From Paraburkholderia sp. BL25I1N1 (GTDB taxonomy: Bacteria; Pseudomonadota; Gammaproteobacteria; Burkholderiales; Burkholderiaceae): DNA of 64,000 bases. The notes under the pieces are model-generated. The model made no database searches, was not told the DNA's origin, and was given only the letters and a program-made list of their open reading frames with translations. Positions within the stretch are counted from its first letter, which is position 1; every line of letters starts with the position of its first letter. A program made the translations under genes and the position numbers. The stretch lies in NCBI RefSeq assembly GCF_003002025.1, contig NZ_PVZB01000015.1, forward strand, positions 124,001 to 188,000. The letters run 5' to 3'. Below are positions 55,825-64,000 of this stretch, one piece after another.

Positions 55825-56381
55825 GGCAGTGATACGGACTGCCCTGATCGTTGCACTATCAACGTCATGGCAGTCGCAGGTGGGGCGCCCGGTTCGTCGT
55901 GCGGCATGCACGGCGGAACGGGCAAATCGTGCCGCTCTGGGCTGAGAGCGGCAAGTGGGGTCCGCAGCGGCACCCGGCGGCGCCGGGGAAGCCTTGGTCG
56001 GTCAGACGTCGTCGTCGGGTGTCCGGCTGTCGGATTTCAATGTTTAGCGATGTTTATGCTTTTTCGGCCAAACTCTCGCAGCGGGTGCGTCACGCACGCC
56101 GCTCACCGGCATGTCTCTTTGCCGCTCCCCTCGTACGCATGCCCGCAAGTCTGCTTGCATTTGCTTGCAACTCCGTCCCCTTTGCTCGACCTTTTTTGAC
56201 ACATCGGTCCGCGCTTTTCTCCTACACTCGTTGAGTCTGGTTGCGGGCGTGTCGGCGTTCAAGTGCGGCTTGCCGGTCATGGCAACGCGTGCCCGCTGTT
56301 TCATTCGCCCGATTCCCAACCAGTGTTCAACCCGTGAGCGGAATGTGCTTGCGCCAGTAACCCCTCTGCAAAGGATTCAGA
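55825..56381. other. Long intergenic region before the DUF3597 gene
   Basis: About 560 bp without a supported gene. Several short frames are open on both strands but none is recognisable. A perfect -35, TTGACA at 56196-56201, is followed by TACACT at 56223-56228, but their 21-bp spacing is too long for a normal promoter. The gap may also hold the glxR 3' end signals. Confidence 0.45.
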
Positions 56382-56783
56382 ATGAGCATCTTTGGTGACA
56401 TCGTACATAAGCTCTTTGGCAAAGCGAAACCGGACCAGCCCGCGCCCGCTGTCGAGCCGACACCGGATCCGGCCGCGGCGCAGGCTGCTGCACCGTCGGC
56501 CGCCCCGGCGCCCGCGCCGCTGGCCGACGTCGACGTCGCTGTCGTCATGGACCAGTTCGTGAGCGAGAGCGGTCAAACGTTGAACTGGCGCACGTCGATC
56601 GTCGACACGCTGAAGGCGCTCGGCGTCGACAGCAGCCTCGATCATCGCAAGGAACTCGCCAGGGAACTGAAGTACACCGGCGACACGAACGATTCGGCAA
56701 GCATGAACATCTGGCTGCATAAACAGGTGATGGTGGCGCTGGCAGCAAACGGCGGGAAGTTGCCGCCAGATCTGGCGAACTAA
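56382..56783 (+). CDS. DUF3597 domain protein
   Basis: The 133-residue protein matches the DUF3597 family: MSIFGDIVHKLFGKAKP, an Ala/Pro-rich linker (about 18-48), then VDVAVVMDQFVSESGQTLNW, RTSIVDTLKALGVDSS, RKELARELKYTGDTNDS and the C-terminal MNIWLHKQVMVALAANGGKL. The folded part looks like a small peptidoglycan- or phage-lysozyme-associated domain, but its function is not known. It stands alone and converges on the asparaginase gene, sharing a hairpin terminator. Confidence 0.87.
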   Translation: MSIFGDIVHKLFGKAKPDQPAPAVEPTPDPAAAQAAAPSAAPAPAPLADVDVAVVMDQFVSESGQTLNWRTSIVDTLKALGVDSSLDHRKELARELKYTGDTNDSASMNIWLHKQVMVALAANGGKLPPDLAN

Positions 56784-56835
56784 CAGCGTGCAGGCGTCGC
56801 CTTTTCGGCGCTAGCGAGAAACCGCAAGCTGAAAC

Positions 56836-56878
56836 GACAACGCGGCGCTCCGGTCGATGACCTGGGCGCCGCGTTGTC
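56836..56878. terminator. Hairpin terminator between the DUF3597 and asparaginase genes
   Basis: GACAACGCGGCGC and GCGCCGCGTTGTC form a 13-bp perfect stem with a 17-base loop; AAAC precedes and ATTTA follows. The T-run is weak on both strands. Confidence 0.65.
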
Positions 56879-56917
56879 ATTTAAGCGTCATGCGCTGAAT
56901 GCTCAGCGCTGCATCGC

Positions 56918-57961
56918 TCAGTACGTATCGAAAATCTTCTGCAACGCCACCGGCCCCGTTGCGCCCGCGGCCAATGCCAGCATCAGCAGCACGCGCGCCT
57001 TGTACGGATTCAGCGAACCCGCGCTGACGAAGCCGAGTGCGTCGTCGGCGGCCGCGCCGTTGCGCATCACGTGCCCCGATCCCACGCGCGACGCACGCAC
57101 CACCGCGACGCCTTGCGAGGCGGCATCGGCGAGCGCCTGCTGCACCGAGGCGTGAATCGAGCCATTGCCCGTGCCCGCCACGACGATGCCGCGCACACCC
57201 GCGGCAACCAACGCATCGACGGCAATGCGCGACACGCCCGCGTAGCTCACGACGATTTCCACATGCGGCCACGTCGCGCCGATCACGAACTCGGTTGCGA
57301 GCGTATGCGGACGCACAACGCCGCGCTGGAACTCGACGCGGCCGTCCTGCACCCAGCCGAGCGCGCCGATTTCGGGCGAGTGAAACGCGTCGACCGCATA
57401 GGTGCTCGTCTTGACCACGTCACGCGCGCTATGGATCTTGTTGTTGAAGGCCACCAGCACGCCCTGCCCGCGCGAACTCGCCTGCGCCGCGACCGTCACG
57501 GCGTTCAGCAGATTCAGCGGGCCATCGGCGGACAGCGCCGAAGCCGGACGCATGGCCGCCGTCAGCACGACCGGCTTGTCCGACTTGACGGTGAGATGCA
57601 GCAGGTAGGCGGTTTCTTCGAGCGTGTCGGTGCCGTGCGTGACCACCACGCCGTCGATCTCATCGTCGGCGAGCAGCGTGTTGATGCGTTGCGCGAGCGT
57701 GGTCCAAAGCGGCATCGCCATGTCCTTGCTGTCGACGCTGGCAATCTGCTCGCTCTCCATGCGCGCCACCGTCGACAAGGCCGGCACGACGGCCAGCAAT
57801 TGCTCGACGCCGATCACACCGGCCTGATAACCCGAGGTGTTGGTGGCGCTCGCGGCCGCGCCGGCAATCGTGCCGCCGGTCGCCAGCACGACGATGCGCG
57901 GCAGCAGTGGCGTGGTGCCTTCGTTTGAAGGTATAGCGGAAGAAGAAGTCGAAGTATTCAT
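56918..57961 (-). CDS. L-asparaginase (type II-like)
   Basis: The enzyme hydrolyses asparagine to aspartate and ammonia. The 347-residue protein has the first threonine loop VVLATGGTIAG (T31), and THGTDTLEE with T108 and D112, followed by the VVLTAAMRPASALSADGP lysine region. The start at 57959-57961 is chosen over an ATG 12 codons upstream because the N-terminus is variable there and the gap lacks conserved residues. No clear signal peptide is seen, so the protein may be cytoplasmic although the sequence is nearer the periplasmic type. Confidence 0.93.
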   Translation of the reverse strand: MNTSTSSSAIPSNEGTTPLLPRIVVLATGGTIAGAAASATNTSGYQAGVIGVEQLLAVVPALSTVARMESEQIASVDSKDMAMPLWTTLAQRINTLLADDEIDGVVVTHGTDTLEETAYLLHLTVKSDKPVVLTAAMRPASALSADGPLNLLNAVTVAAQASSRGQGVLVAFNNKIHSARDVVKTSTYAVDAFHSPEIGALGWVQDGRVEFQRGVVRPHTLATEFVIGATWPHVEIVVSYAGVSRIAVDALVAAGVRGIVVAGTGNGSIHASVQQALADAASQGVAVVRASRVGSGHVMRNGAAADDALGFVSAGSLNPYKARVLLMLALAAGATGPVALQKIFDTY

Positions 57962-58180
57962 GGCGGCGATTGTAAGCGATGCGCCGCGCGCCGCCATGCG
58001 TGAAAAAACGGATGTCCGTTCGTTTCGGGGTTACATGAGGCCGGCGCTTTGGCGCCACACGTTTGCGCGGCGTCTGCACCGGGGCCAGCCGCAGCCCGCA
58101 TGAAGTTCGCACTAACCGGCCGCCGCGATGGTGCGGCAGCGTTCGGCGTTGCGCCGGACCGCGACGATCCGGCGCATCTA

Positions 58181-59107
58181 TCAAACCGCTTCGCGCAATT
58201 GCGCGGCGATATCCGCTTCGTTCAATTGCGGCGCGAACATCTCGATCAACCGGTACGCGTACGCGCGCAGGAACGCGCCCTTGCGCAAACCGACCCGCGT
58301 GGTGCTCGCTTCGAACAGATGCTGCGTGTCGAGCGCGACCAGTTCCGTATCGCGCTTCGGATCGTAGGCCATCGCCGCGACCACGCCGATGCCCATGCCG
58401 AGCTCGACGTAGGTCTTGATCACGTCGGCGTCGATCGCGGTCAGCACGACGTCGGGCAACGCGCCCGCTTTCGCGAACGCCTGGTCGATATGCGAGCGGC
58501 CCGTGAAGTCCTGATCGTAAGTGACGATTGGGAATTCGGCGATTTCGTCGAGCGTCAGATTCGGCCGGCCCACCAGCGGATGATCCTTCGGCACGACCAC
58601 GACGTGATGCCATGAATAGCACGGGAACGTGACGATATCCGGGAAACGGTCGAGCGCTTCGGTGGAGATGCCGATGTCCGCTTCGCCGTTGATGATCATC
58701 TGCGCGATCTGTTGCGGGCTGCCCTGACGCAGCGCCAGATGCACTTTCGGGAACACCTCGGTGAATTGACGGATCACTTTCGGCAACGCGTAGCGCGCCT
58801 GCGTATGGGTGGTCGCCACGACGAGGTGGCCGCTATCCTGATCGGCGTACTGGCGCGCGACGCGGCGCAGATTCTCCGCGTCGAGCAGCATCCGCTCGAT
58901 CAGTTGATGTACGGCCTTGCCCGGCTCGGTGAGGCCCGTGAGGCGCTTGCCGCGTCGAATGAAAATGTCGACACCGAGTTCGTCCTCCAGATCCTTGATC
59001 TGTTTCGATACGCCCGACTGTGACGTGTACAGCACGTTCGCCACCTCGGTCAGATTCATGTTCTGACGCACGGCTTCGCGCACAAAGCGCAATTGCTGAA
59101 AATTCAT
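58181..59107 (-). CDS. cysB: CysB-type LysR regulator of sulfur assimilation
   Basis: CysB activates sulfate uptake and cysteine genes when N- or O-acetylserine accumulates. The 308-residue protein begins MNFQQLRFVREAVRQNMNLT with the CysB-type helix-turn-helix NVLYTSQSGVSKQIKDLEDE, and has VVATTHTQARYALPKVI, the sulfate/acetylserine-binding segment, and DADVIKTYVELGMGIGVVAA. It follows cysA by 94 bp on the same strand, so it may be cotranscribed with the importer it controls. The alternative Cbl/SsuR assignment is less likely given the sulfate genes. Confidence 0.88.
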   Translation of the reverse strand: MNFQQLRFVREAVRQNMNLTEVANVLYTSQSGVSKQIKDLEDELGVDIFIRRGKRLTGLTEPGKAVHQLIERMLLDAENLRRVARQYADQDSGHLVVATTHTQARYALPKVIRQFTEVFPKVHLALRQGSPQQIAQMIINGEADIGISTEALDRFPDIVTFPCYSWHHVVVVPKDHPLVGRPNLTLDEIAEFPIVTYDQDFTGRSHIDQAFAKAGALPDVVLTAIDADVIKTYVELGMGIGVVAAMAYDPKRDTELVALDTQHLFEASTTRVGLRKGAFLRAYAYRLIEMFAPQLNEADIAAQLREAV

Positions 59108-59201
59108 CTTGATGTCTCCGGTTCGGCCAGAGTTGAGTTATTTGAGTTCGTTTGAAACGCCGGGTCGTGTTGCTGTCGCTGCGCGCCTGACTGCGCTGCG
59201 C

Positions 59202-60260
59202 TCACTGCGCTGGAAACACACGCAAGGCGCGCGGCACCGCGGTCACGCCGTCGCCGATCGAGAGCTGCAGATCGCGCCACGCTTCGCGATCGAGTTCGGC
59301 CTCGAGCAGATTGCCCTCGCGGCCCGCGAGTTCGACCCGCACGGAGCCGCCCAGTGTCACCACGCGCCGCACGTCGACGACGATGCCTTCGCGATGCCCC
59401 GACGCCTGCGGGTACAACTGCAGATCGTGCGGACGCACATAGGCGAACGCGGGGCCGCTGAAATCGGCCTTGATGGAAACCGGCAACGCCGCGCCGTCCA
59501 CCACGAAACCGCTTGCATCGACGTTGCCGTGCAGGCGATTCGCCGCGCCGAGAAACTCGTAGACGAACGAGGTTTGCGGATGGTCGTACACGTCCTGCGG
59601 ACTGCCCACCTGCTCCACGTGCCCGCGATTCAGCACGACGATACGGTCAGCCACTTCAAGCGCTTCTTCCTGATCGTGCGTGACGAAAATCGTCGAGATA
59701 TGCAGATCGTCGTGCAGACGACGCAGCCAGCTGCGCAGTTCCTTGCGCACCTTCGCATCCAGCGCGCCGAACGGTTCGTCGAGCAGCAGCACTTTCGGTT
59801 CGACGGCCAACGCGCGCGCGAGCGCGATACGTTGCCGCTGGCCACCCGACAGTTCCGACGGATAGCGTTGCGCGAGCCAGTCGAGCTGCACGAGCTTGAG
59901 CAGTTCATGCACCTTCTCGCGGATCACCGCTTCCGAGGGGCGCTCCTTGCGCGGCTTCACCCGCAAGCCGAAGGCCACGTTCTCGAACACCGTCATATGG
60001 CGGAACAGCGCGTAATGCTGGAACACGAAGCCCACTTCCCGCTCGCGCGCGCCGACCGTCGCCACGTCCTGGCCTTGCAGCACGACCTGGCCGCCGTCGG
60101 CGTATTCGAGTCCCGCGATCACGCGCAGCAAGGTCGTCTTGCCACAACCCGACGGCCCGAGCAGCGCAACCAGTTCGCCCGGCGGAAAGTCGAGCGAGAC
60201 GTTATCGAGCGCGACGAAATCGCCGAAGCGCTTCTGCAGGTTACGAACGGTGATACCCAT
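59202..60260 (-). CDS. cysA: Sulfate ABC transporter ATP-binding protein CysA
   Basis: CysA energises sulfate and thiosulfate import. The 352-residue protein has Walker A GPSGCGKTT at 35-43, Q-loop and FVFQHYALFRHMTVFENVAF, the LSGGQRQRIALARAL signature and VLLLDEPFGALD, and a C-terminal TOBE-type domain. Its ATG overlaps the stop of cysW (TAATG), so the two are coupled. It is the fourth gene of sbp-cysT-cysW-cysA. Confidence 0.96.
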   Translation of the reverse strand: MGITVRNLQKRFGDFVALDNVSLDFPPGELVALLGPSGCGKTTLLRVIAGLEYADGGQVVLQGQDVATVGAREREVGFVFQHYALFRHMTVFENVAFGLRVKPRKERPSEAVIREKVHELLKLVQLDWLAQRYPSELSGGQRQRIALARALAVEPKVLLLDEPFGALDAKVRKELRSWLRRLHDDLHISTIFVTHDQEEALEVADRIVVLNRGHVEQVGSPQDVYDHPQTSFVYEFLGAANRLHGNVDASGFVVDGAALPVSIKADFSGPAFAYVRPHDLQLYPQASGHREGIVVDVRRVVTLGGSVRVELAGREGNLLEAELDREAWRDLQLSIGDGVTAVPRALRVFPAQ

Positions 60261-61306
60261 TACAGCTCTCCTTGCTTGAGCGGGTGTTGCTGCGGTGCAT
60301 GCGTTGCTTGCGTTGTGTGTGATGCGCTTGTTGCGGGTGTTGCGCTTGTTGGATTGGCCGCAGGCGTAACGGGACCTGCGTATGCGGGCACATCGCGCGC
60401 GGCCGACAGTTCCGCCGACATATGGCGCTCGGCGAGCAGCTTCAGGCCGAGCGTCACGAGTGCGAGCAGAGCCAGCACCGACGCCACGGCGAACGCCGCC
60501 GAGAAGTTGTATTCGTTGTAGAGGATTTCGACGTGCAGCGGCATCGTGTCGGTCTGGCCGCGAATATGGCCCGACACCACCGACACCGCGCCGAACTCGC
60601 CCATCGCCCGCGCGTTACACAGAATCACGCCGTACAGCAGGCCCCATTTGACGTTGGGCAGCGTGACGCGGCGGAAGATCTGCCAGCCCGACGCGCCGAG
60701 CACGTGCGCGGCTTCTTCTTCGTCGTTGCCTTGCGCCTGCATCAACGGAATCAGTTCGCGCGCGACGAACGGGAACGTGACGAAGATCGTTGCCATCACG
60801 ATGCCCGGCACCGCGAAAATGATCTGCACGTTGTGGTCCTGCAGCCACGGGCCGAACCAGCCCTGCGCGCCGAACATCAAGACATAGATCAAGCCCGAGA
60901 TCACCGGCGACACCGAGAACGGCAGATCGATCAGCGTGGTCAGCAGCGCCTTGCCGCGGAACTCGAACTTGGCGATACACCACGAAGCCACGAGGCCGAA
61001 CACGAGGTTCAGCGGCACCGCGATCGCGGCGGTGATCACCGTGAGCTTGATCGCCGAGAGCGCGTCCGGATCGGCGAGCGATTCCAGATAGAAGCCGAGC
61101 CCCTTGTTCAACGCCTGATAGAACACGGCGGCGAGCGGCACGACGAGAAACAGCGCGAGAAACAGCAGCGCGACGGCAGTCAGAATCCAGCGCACGACAG
61201 GCGGTTCGGTGACCGGATCGGGCCGGCGCGCGACGTTCAGCGGCGCGCGCGGCGCCACGGCCACGGTTGCGGCAGTACCTGCGTTCTTCACGGAATCGCG
61301 GCTCAT
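60260..61306 (-). CDS. cysW: Sulfate ABC transporter permease CysW
   Basis: One of two membrane subunits of the sulfate importer. The 348-residue protein has about six helices after a 40-residue N-terminal extension, and the ATPase-docking loop with EEAAHVLGASGWQIFRRVTL. The ATG at 61304-61306 overlaps the stop of cysT (ATGA). The C-terminal 40 residues are Thr/Pro/Ala low complexity, encoded by repetitive DNA, beyond the usual CysW end. Downstream it overlaps cysA. Confidence 0.95.
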   Translation of the reverse strand: MSRDSVKNAGTAATVAVAPRAPLNVARRPDPVTEPPVVRWILTAVALLFLALFLVVPLAAVFYQALNKGLGFYLESLADPDALSAIKLTVITAAIAVPLNLVFGLVASWCIAKFEFRGKALLTTLIDLPFSVSPVISGLIYVLMFGAQGWFGPWLQDHNVQIIFAVPGIVMATIFVTFPFVARELIPLMQAQGNDEEEAAHVLGASGWQIFRRVTLPNVKWGLLYGVILCNARAMGEFGAVSVVSGHIRGQTDTMPLHVEILYNEYNFSAAFAVASVLALLALVTLGLKLLAERHMSAELSAARDVPAYAGPVTPAANPTSATPATSASHTTQATHAPQQHPLKQGEL

Positions 61307-62205
61307 TGCGCACCTCCGCCGACACCGATCGCCGCGACACTCGCGGCAGCAGGCGCCGGGCCCGCCCCCCCACGACTCGTGCGGCGCTGCAGATACCACT
61401 GCAAGGTATTGATAAAGAGCAGCATCAGGAACGACACGACCAGCATCACGACCGCGATCGCAGTCGCACCCGCGTAGTCGTATTGCTCGAGCTTGGTGAT
61501 GATGAGCAGCGACGTGATTTCCGACTTCATCGGCACGTTGCCGGCGATGAAAATCACCGAGCCGTATTCGCCGAGCGCGCGCGCGAATGCCAGCGCGAAG
61601 CCCGTCAGCAGAGCCGGAAACACCGCCGGCAACACCACGCGGCGAAACGTCAGCCAGCGCGATGCGCCCAGGCACGCCGCCGCCTCTTCCTGCTCGCGTT
61701 CGAACTCTTCGAGCACCGGCTGCACCGTGCGCACCACGAACGGCAAACCGATGAAAGTCAGCGCGACCAGCACGCCCGCCGGCGTGAACGCGATCTTCAG
61801 GCCGAGCGGCTCGAGGAACTGCCCGATCCAGCCGTTGCCCGCGTACACGGCCGCGAGCGAAATACCCGCGACCGAGGTGGGCAGCGCGAACGGCAGATCG
61901 ACCACGGCATCGACAATGCGCTTGAACGGAAACGTGTAGCGCACCAGCACCCACGCCACCAGAAAGCCGAACACCGCATTGATCAGCGCGCCGCCGAGCG
62001 CGGAAAAGAAGGTGAGCCGATACGACGCGAGCACGCGCGGCGAACTCACCGCGCGCACGAACTGGCTCCAGTCGAGCGTGGCGGTCTTGAGAAAGGTCGC
62101 CGCAAGCGGAATCAGCACCACGAGGCTCAGATAAGCCACCGTGATGCCGAGTGTCAGGCCAAAACCGGGCAACGCGCTCGGTTTTCGGAAGGTCAACGTC
62201 GTCAT
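61303..62205 (-). CDS. cysT: Sulfate ABC transporter permease CysT (CysU)
   Basis: The second membrane subunit of the importer. The 300-residue protein has six helices (GFGLTLGITVAYLSLVVLI first) and the docking loop EEAAACLGASRWLTFRRVVL, which pairs with CysA. I chose the ATG at 62203-62205, giving MTTLTFRKPSALPGFG; the frame is open 31 codons upstream through the palindrome at 62265. The Gly/Ala-rich C-terminus overlaps the start of cysW by 4 bp. Confidence 0.95.
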   Translation of the reverse strand: MTTLTFRKPSALPGFGLTLGITVAYLSLVVLIPLAATFLKTATLDWSQFVRAVSSPRVLASYRLTFFSALGGALINAVFGFLVAWVLVRYTFPFKRIVDAVVDLPFALPTSVAGISLAAVYAGNGWIGQFLEPLGLKIAFTPAGVLVALTFIGLPFVVRTVQPVLEEFEREQEEAAACLGASRWLTFRRVVLPAVFPALLTGFALAFARALGEYGSVIFIAGNVPMKSEITSLLIITKLEQYDYAGATAIAVVMLVVSFLMLLFINTLQWYLQRRTSRGGAGPAPAAASVAAIGVGGGAQ

Positions 62206-62261
62206 GCTCGTTACTCGTTCAGGTTGATGCTCGTATTGCCGGCCGCCGGGCCCTGGCGGCC

Positions 62262-62286
62262 AAAAGCGCGCCCCATGGGGCGCGCT
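62262..62286 (-). terminator. Perfect palindrome between sbp and cysT, likely attenuator
   Basis: A 22-bp exact palindrome (62265-62286, core GCGCCCCATGGGGCGC) is followed on the minus strand by TTTT. It looks like a terminator that would let only part of transcription pass from sbp into cysT-cysW-cysA, giving more binding protein than permease. Confidence 0.75.
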
Positions 62287-62328
62287 CGGGAGTGACACGT
62301 CGCCGCGTCGTGCTGCCTATGTCTATGC

Positions 62329-62364
62329 CTTTGCCTATACCTTTGCCTATACCTTTGCCGATTC
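62329..62364. repeat. Short 12-bp tandem repeat after sbp
   Basis: CTTTGCCTATAC is present twice in full (62329-62340, 62341-62352) with degenerate copies on each side. It lies just past the sbp stop and is probably a slippage repeat. Confidence 0.75.
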
Positions 62365-62378
62365 CGGCAGCGGGCTTG

Positions 62379-63419
62379 TTACTGCGGCTGATAGATCGAA
62401 TCGAACACGCCGCCGTCGGCAAAGTGCGTTTTCTGCGCGTTGGTCCAGCCGCCGAACGAATCGTCCACCGTGTACAGCTTCAGCTTCGGAAACTTGGCGG
62501 TCAGCTCGGCCGGCACCTTGTTCGAACGCGGACGGTAGAAGTTCTTCGCGGCGATCTCCTGGCCTTGCTCGCTATACAGGAAGTTCAGGTAAGCCTCCGC
62601 GACCTTGCGCGTGCCATGCTTGTCGACGACCTTGTCCACCACGGCGACCGGTGGCTCCGCCAGAATGCTGACCGACGGCACCACGATCTCGAACTTCTCC
62701 GGACCAAATTCCTTGAGCGACAGGAAGGCTTCGTTTTCCCATGCGATCAGCACGTCGCCAATACCGCGTTGCACGAAGCTGGTGGTCGCGCCGCGCGCGC
62801 CCGAATCCAGCACGCCGGCATTCTTGTACAGCTTGCCGACGAATTCTTTCGCCTTCTGATCATTGCCGCCCGGTTGATGCTCGGCGTACGCCCACGCCGC
62901 GAGGTAGTTCCAGCGCGCGCCGCCCGACGTCTTCGGGTTCGGCGTCACGATCGACACACCCGGCTTGATCAGATCGTCCCAATCCTTGATGTGCTTCGGG
63001 TTGCCCTTGCGCACCAGAAACACGATCGTCGACGTGTACGGCGAGGCGTTATCCGGCAAGCGCTTCTGCCAGCCCTTGTCCAGCAAACCCTTGTTGGCCA
63101 GTGCGTCGATGTCGTAGGCGAGCGCCAGCGTCACCACGTCGGCCTGCAGACCGTCGAGCACCGAGCGCGCCTGGGCGCCCGAGCCGCCGTGCGACTGCTT
63201 GAAGGTGATCGTCTCGCCCGTCTTCGCCTTCCACTCCTTGCCGAACGCCTGGTTGACGTCCTGATACAACTCACGCGTCGGGTCGTAGGAGACGTTCAGC
63301 AGCGTCGTGTCGGCGGCGTGCGCCTGCGCCATCACACCGAGCGCGCCCGCCGCGCCCAATGCGAGCGCCGCGATCAGTTTCTTCGTCCTGCCTGCCAGCC
63401 CCGTACCTTGGTGATTCAT
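62379..63419 (-). CDS. sbp: Sulfate ABC transporter substrate-binding protein
   Basis: The periplasmic receptor of the sulfate importer. The 346-residue protein has a signal peptide (KKLIAALALGAAGALGVMAQ, cut after AHA) and the family segments LLNVSYDPTRELYQDVNQAF, TFKQSHGGSGAQARSVLDGL and the sulfate-binding AYLNFLYSEQGQEIAAKNFY. The start at 63417-63419 has GGAGA 8 nt upstream; the frame is open 15 codons before. It is the first gene of the operon and is followed by the palindrome at 62265. Confidence 0.96.
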   Translation of the reverse strand: MNHQGTGLAGRTKKLIAALALGAAGALGVMAQAHAADTTLLNVSYDPTRELYQDVNQAFGKEWKAKTGETITFKQSHGGSGAQARSVLDGLQADVVTLALAYDIDALANKGLLDKGWQKRLPDNASPYTSTIVFLVRKGNPKHIKDWDDLIKPGVSIVTPNPKTSGGARWNYLAAWAYAEHQPGGNDQKAKEFVGKLYKNAGVLDSGARGATTSFVQRGIGDVLIAWENEAFLSLKEFGPEKFEIVVPSVSILAEPPVAVVDKVVDKHGTRKVAEAYLNFLYSEQGQEIAAKNFYRPRSNKVPAELTAKFPKLKLYTVDDSFGGWTNAQKTHFADGGVFDSIYQPQ

Positions 63420-63688
63420 GTCAACTTTCTCCGCGTTGTCCGCTGAAACAGCGTGTGGTGTCATCTTGCGTCGCGGTCACGTGCACATGAACGTCAACTG
63501 GAGGCCCAGTCTATCGAAGGGCTTTCATCATTAAAAATAATGTTTCTTCATTCTTTAATACTCAAAAGTGGTAATGACAGCTGGATAAGGCGTTGCGGCG
63601 CGAAAACGGGTGTTGAAGCATCGCCTGACGACGCCGGAACGCCACCCTTCGCCCCGAACTTAAAGTAAAGCTTGAATTGCGCCGAATA
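63420..63688. promoter_or_regulatory. Divergent sbp/lexA intergenic region with AT-rich sbp promoter zone
   Basis: The stretch 63525-63575 is strikingly AT-rich for this genome, with short T and A runs such as TTCTTCATTCTTTAA. CysB-bound promoters are typically AT-rich, so this is the likely control region of the sbp operon. No exact -10/-35 pair or CysB consensus can be fixed by eye. Confidence 0.45.
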
Positions 63689-63704
63689 CTGTATAAAAAT
63701 ACAG
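63689..63704. promoter_or_regulatory. SOS box 1 upstream of lexA
   Basis: CTGTATAAAAATACAG matches the LexA consensus CTGT-N8-ACAG with an AT-rich core exactly. Confidence 0.95.
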
Positions 63705-63708
63705 CCAC

Positions 63709-63724
63709 CTGTTCATACATACAG
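63709..63724. promoter_or_regulatory. SOS box 2 upstream of lexA
   Basis: CTGTTCATACATACAG is a second CTGT-N8-ACAG LexA site, 4 bp after the first and 7 bp before the lexA start. Paired boxes are typical of autoregulated lexA. Confidence 0.93.
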
Positions 63725-63731
63725 TGGCGCC

Positions 63732-64000
63732 ATGACCAAACTCACCGCACGACAGCAGCAGGTTTTCGATCTGATCCGCAGGGCTATCGAACGCACCGGC
63801 TTTCCGCCCACCCGCGCGGAGATCGCCGCCGAGCTGGGTTTCAGCTCGGCCAATTCGGCAGAAGAACATCTGCGCGCGCTCGCTCGCAAGGGCGTGATCG
63901 AACTCGCGGCCGGCGCATCGCGCGGCATTCGCCTGCTGGCCGGTCCGGAAGACTCGCCGCACCAGTTCACGCTGCCGCACGCCAGCATCATGCAACTGTC
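63732..64000 (+). CDS. lexA: LexA repressor, 5' part (runs off the window)
   Basis: LexA represses the SOS response and cuts itself when RecA is active. The first 89 codons are present: MTKLTARQQQVFDLIRRAIE with GFPPTRAEIAAELGFSSANS (helix-turn-helix recognition region about 28-47), AEEHLRALARKGVIELAAGA and the linker. The Ala-Gly cleavage site and the Ser-Lys pair lie past the window end. Two SOS boxes directly precede the ATG at 63732. Confidence 0.96.
   Translation, partial: MTKLTARQQQVFDLIRRAIERTGFPPTRAEIAAELGFSSANSAEEHLRALARKGVIELAAGASRGIRLLAGPEDSPHQFTLPHASIMQL

Noticed and set aside
55851..56234. Several overlapping plus-strand frames between glxR and the DUF3597 gene
   Set aside because: Low-complexity Arg/Ala-rich translations, no ribosome binding site and no known family.
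62329..62364. 12-bp tandem repeat as a CRISPR-like or regulatory array
   Set aside because: Units have no spacers and are too few and short; simple slippage explains them.

Overview
The window is about 64 kb of GC-rich (roughly 60-65% by eye) chromosomal DNA from a Burkholderiales bacterium, most likely Paraburkholderia or Burkholderia, main chromosome. I judge this from protein sequences recognised by eye, the dnaX-ybaB-recR block, the rpsF-priB-rpsR-rplI-dnaB block, trxA-rho, and a complete aminoarabinose (Ara4N) lipid A operon with ArnA split into two genes. Most of the window is core genome. I saw no insertion sequence, prophage, CRISPR array, tRNA or rRNA.

Layout. 1-2745: part of a NitT/TauT-type ABC importer behind a CaiB/BaiF CoA-transferase gene. 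2757-2903: three tandem 49-bp hairpin repeats. 2946-7219: recR, ybaB, dnaX and the SRP RNA gene (ffs), all minus strand. 7649-9566: trxA and rho. 9649-12659: MerR regulator, MFS transporter, mtfA. 12771-16599: rpmE2, an ArnT-like membrane glycosyltransferase and a MATE exporter. 16790-17792: a MerR regulator with a carboxymuconolactone decarboxylase-like gene and a 16-bp tandem repeat at the promoter. 18033-19373: a helix-hairpin-helix protein with a histone-like tail, and a YidB-like protein. 19435-22090: clpB with a heat-shock promoter. 22152-23499: nsrR divergent from a truncated hemoglobin gene. 23656-30024: alaA-hom-thrC-moeA-moaD-moaE, all minus strand.

30439-38706: a small Mth938-like gene, then arnT, an arnE-like flippase gene, arnB, arnC, two arnA halves and arnD. 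38849-42946: bcp, a PIN-PhoH ATPase gene and an NlpC/P60 lipoprotein. 43305-45807: an SDR protein with a degraded active site, a Pit phosphate transporter and its DUF47 partner. 45946-48948: rpsF-priB-rpsR-rplI-dnaB. 49237-50989: ECF sigma factor and zinc anti-sigma factor with a probable self-controlled promoter. 51053-55824: LysR regulator divergent from gcl-hyi-glxR (glyoxylate to glycerate). 56382-57961: DUF3597 protein and asparaginase, convergent. 58181-63419: sulfate importer sbp-cysT-cysW-cysA followed by cysB. 63689-64000: lexA (5' part) behind two SOS boxes.

Functionally the window joins replication and repair (dnaX, recR, priB, dnaB, lexA), transcription and translation (rho, ribosomal proteins, SRP RNA), envelope modification (arn operon), stress responses (clpB, trxA, bcp, NsrR/globin, ECF sigma) and nutrient uptake (sulfate, phosphate). 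No wholly new multi-gene system stands out. The items most worth following up are the covarying hairpin array at 2757-2903, the MerR promoter with its tandem repeats, the active-site-less SDR, the HhH protein with a basic tail, and the possible small RNA or leader between bcp and phoH.
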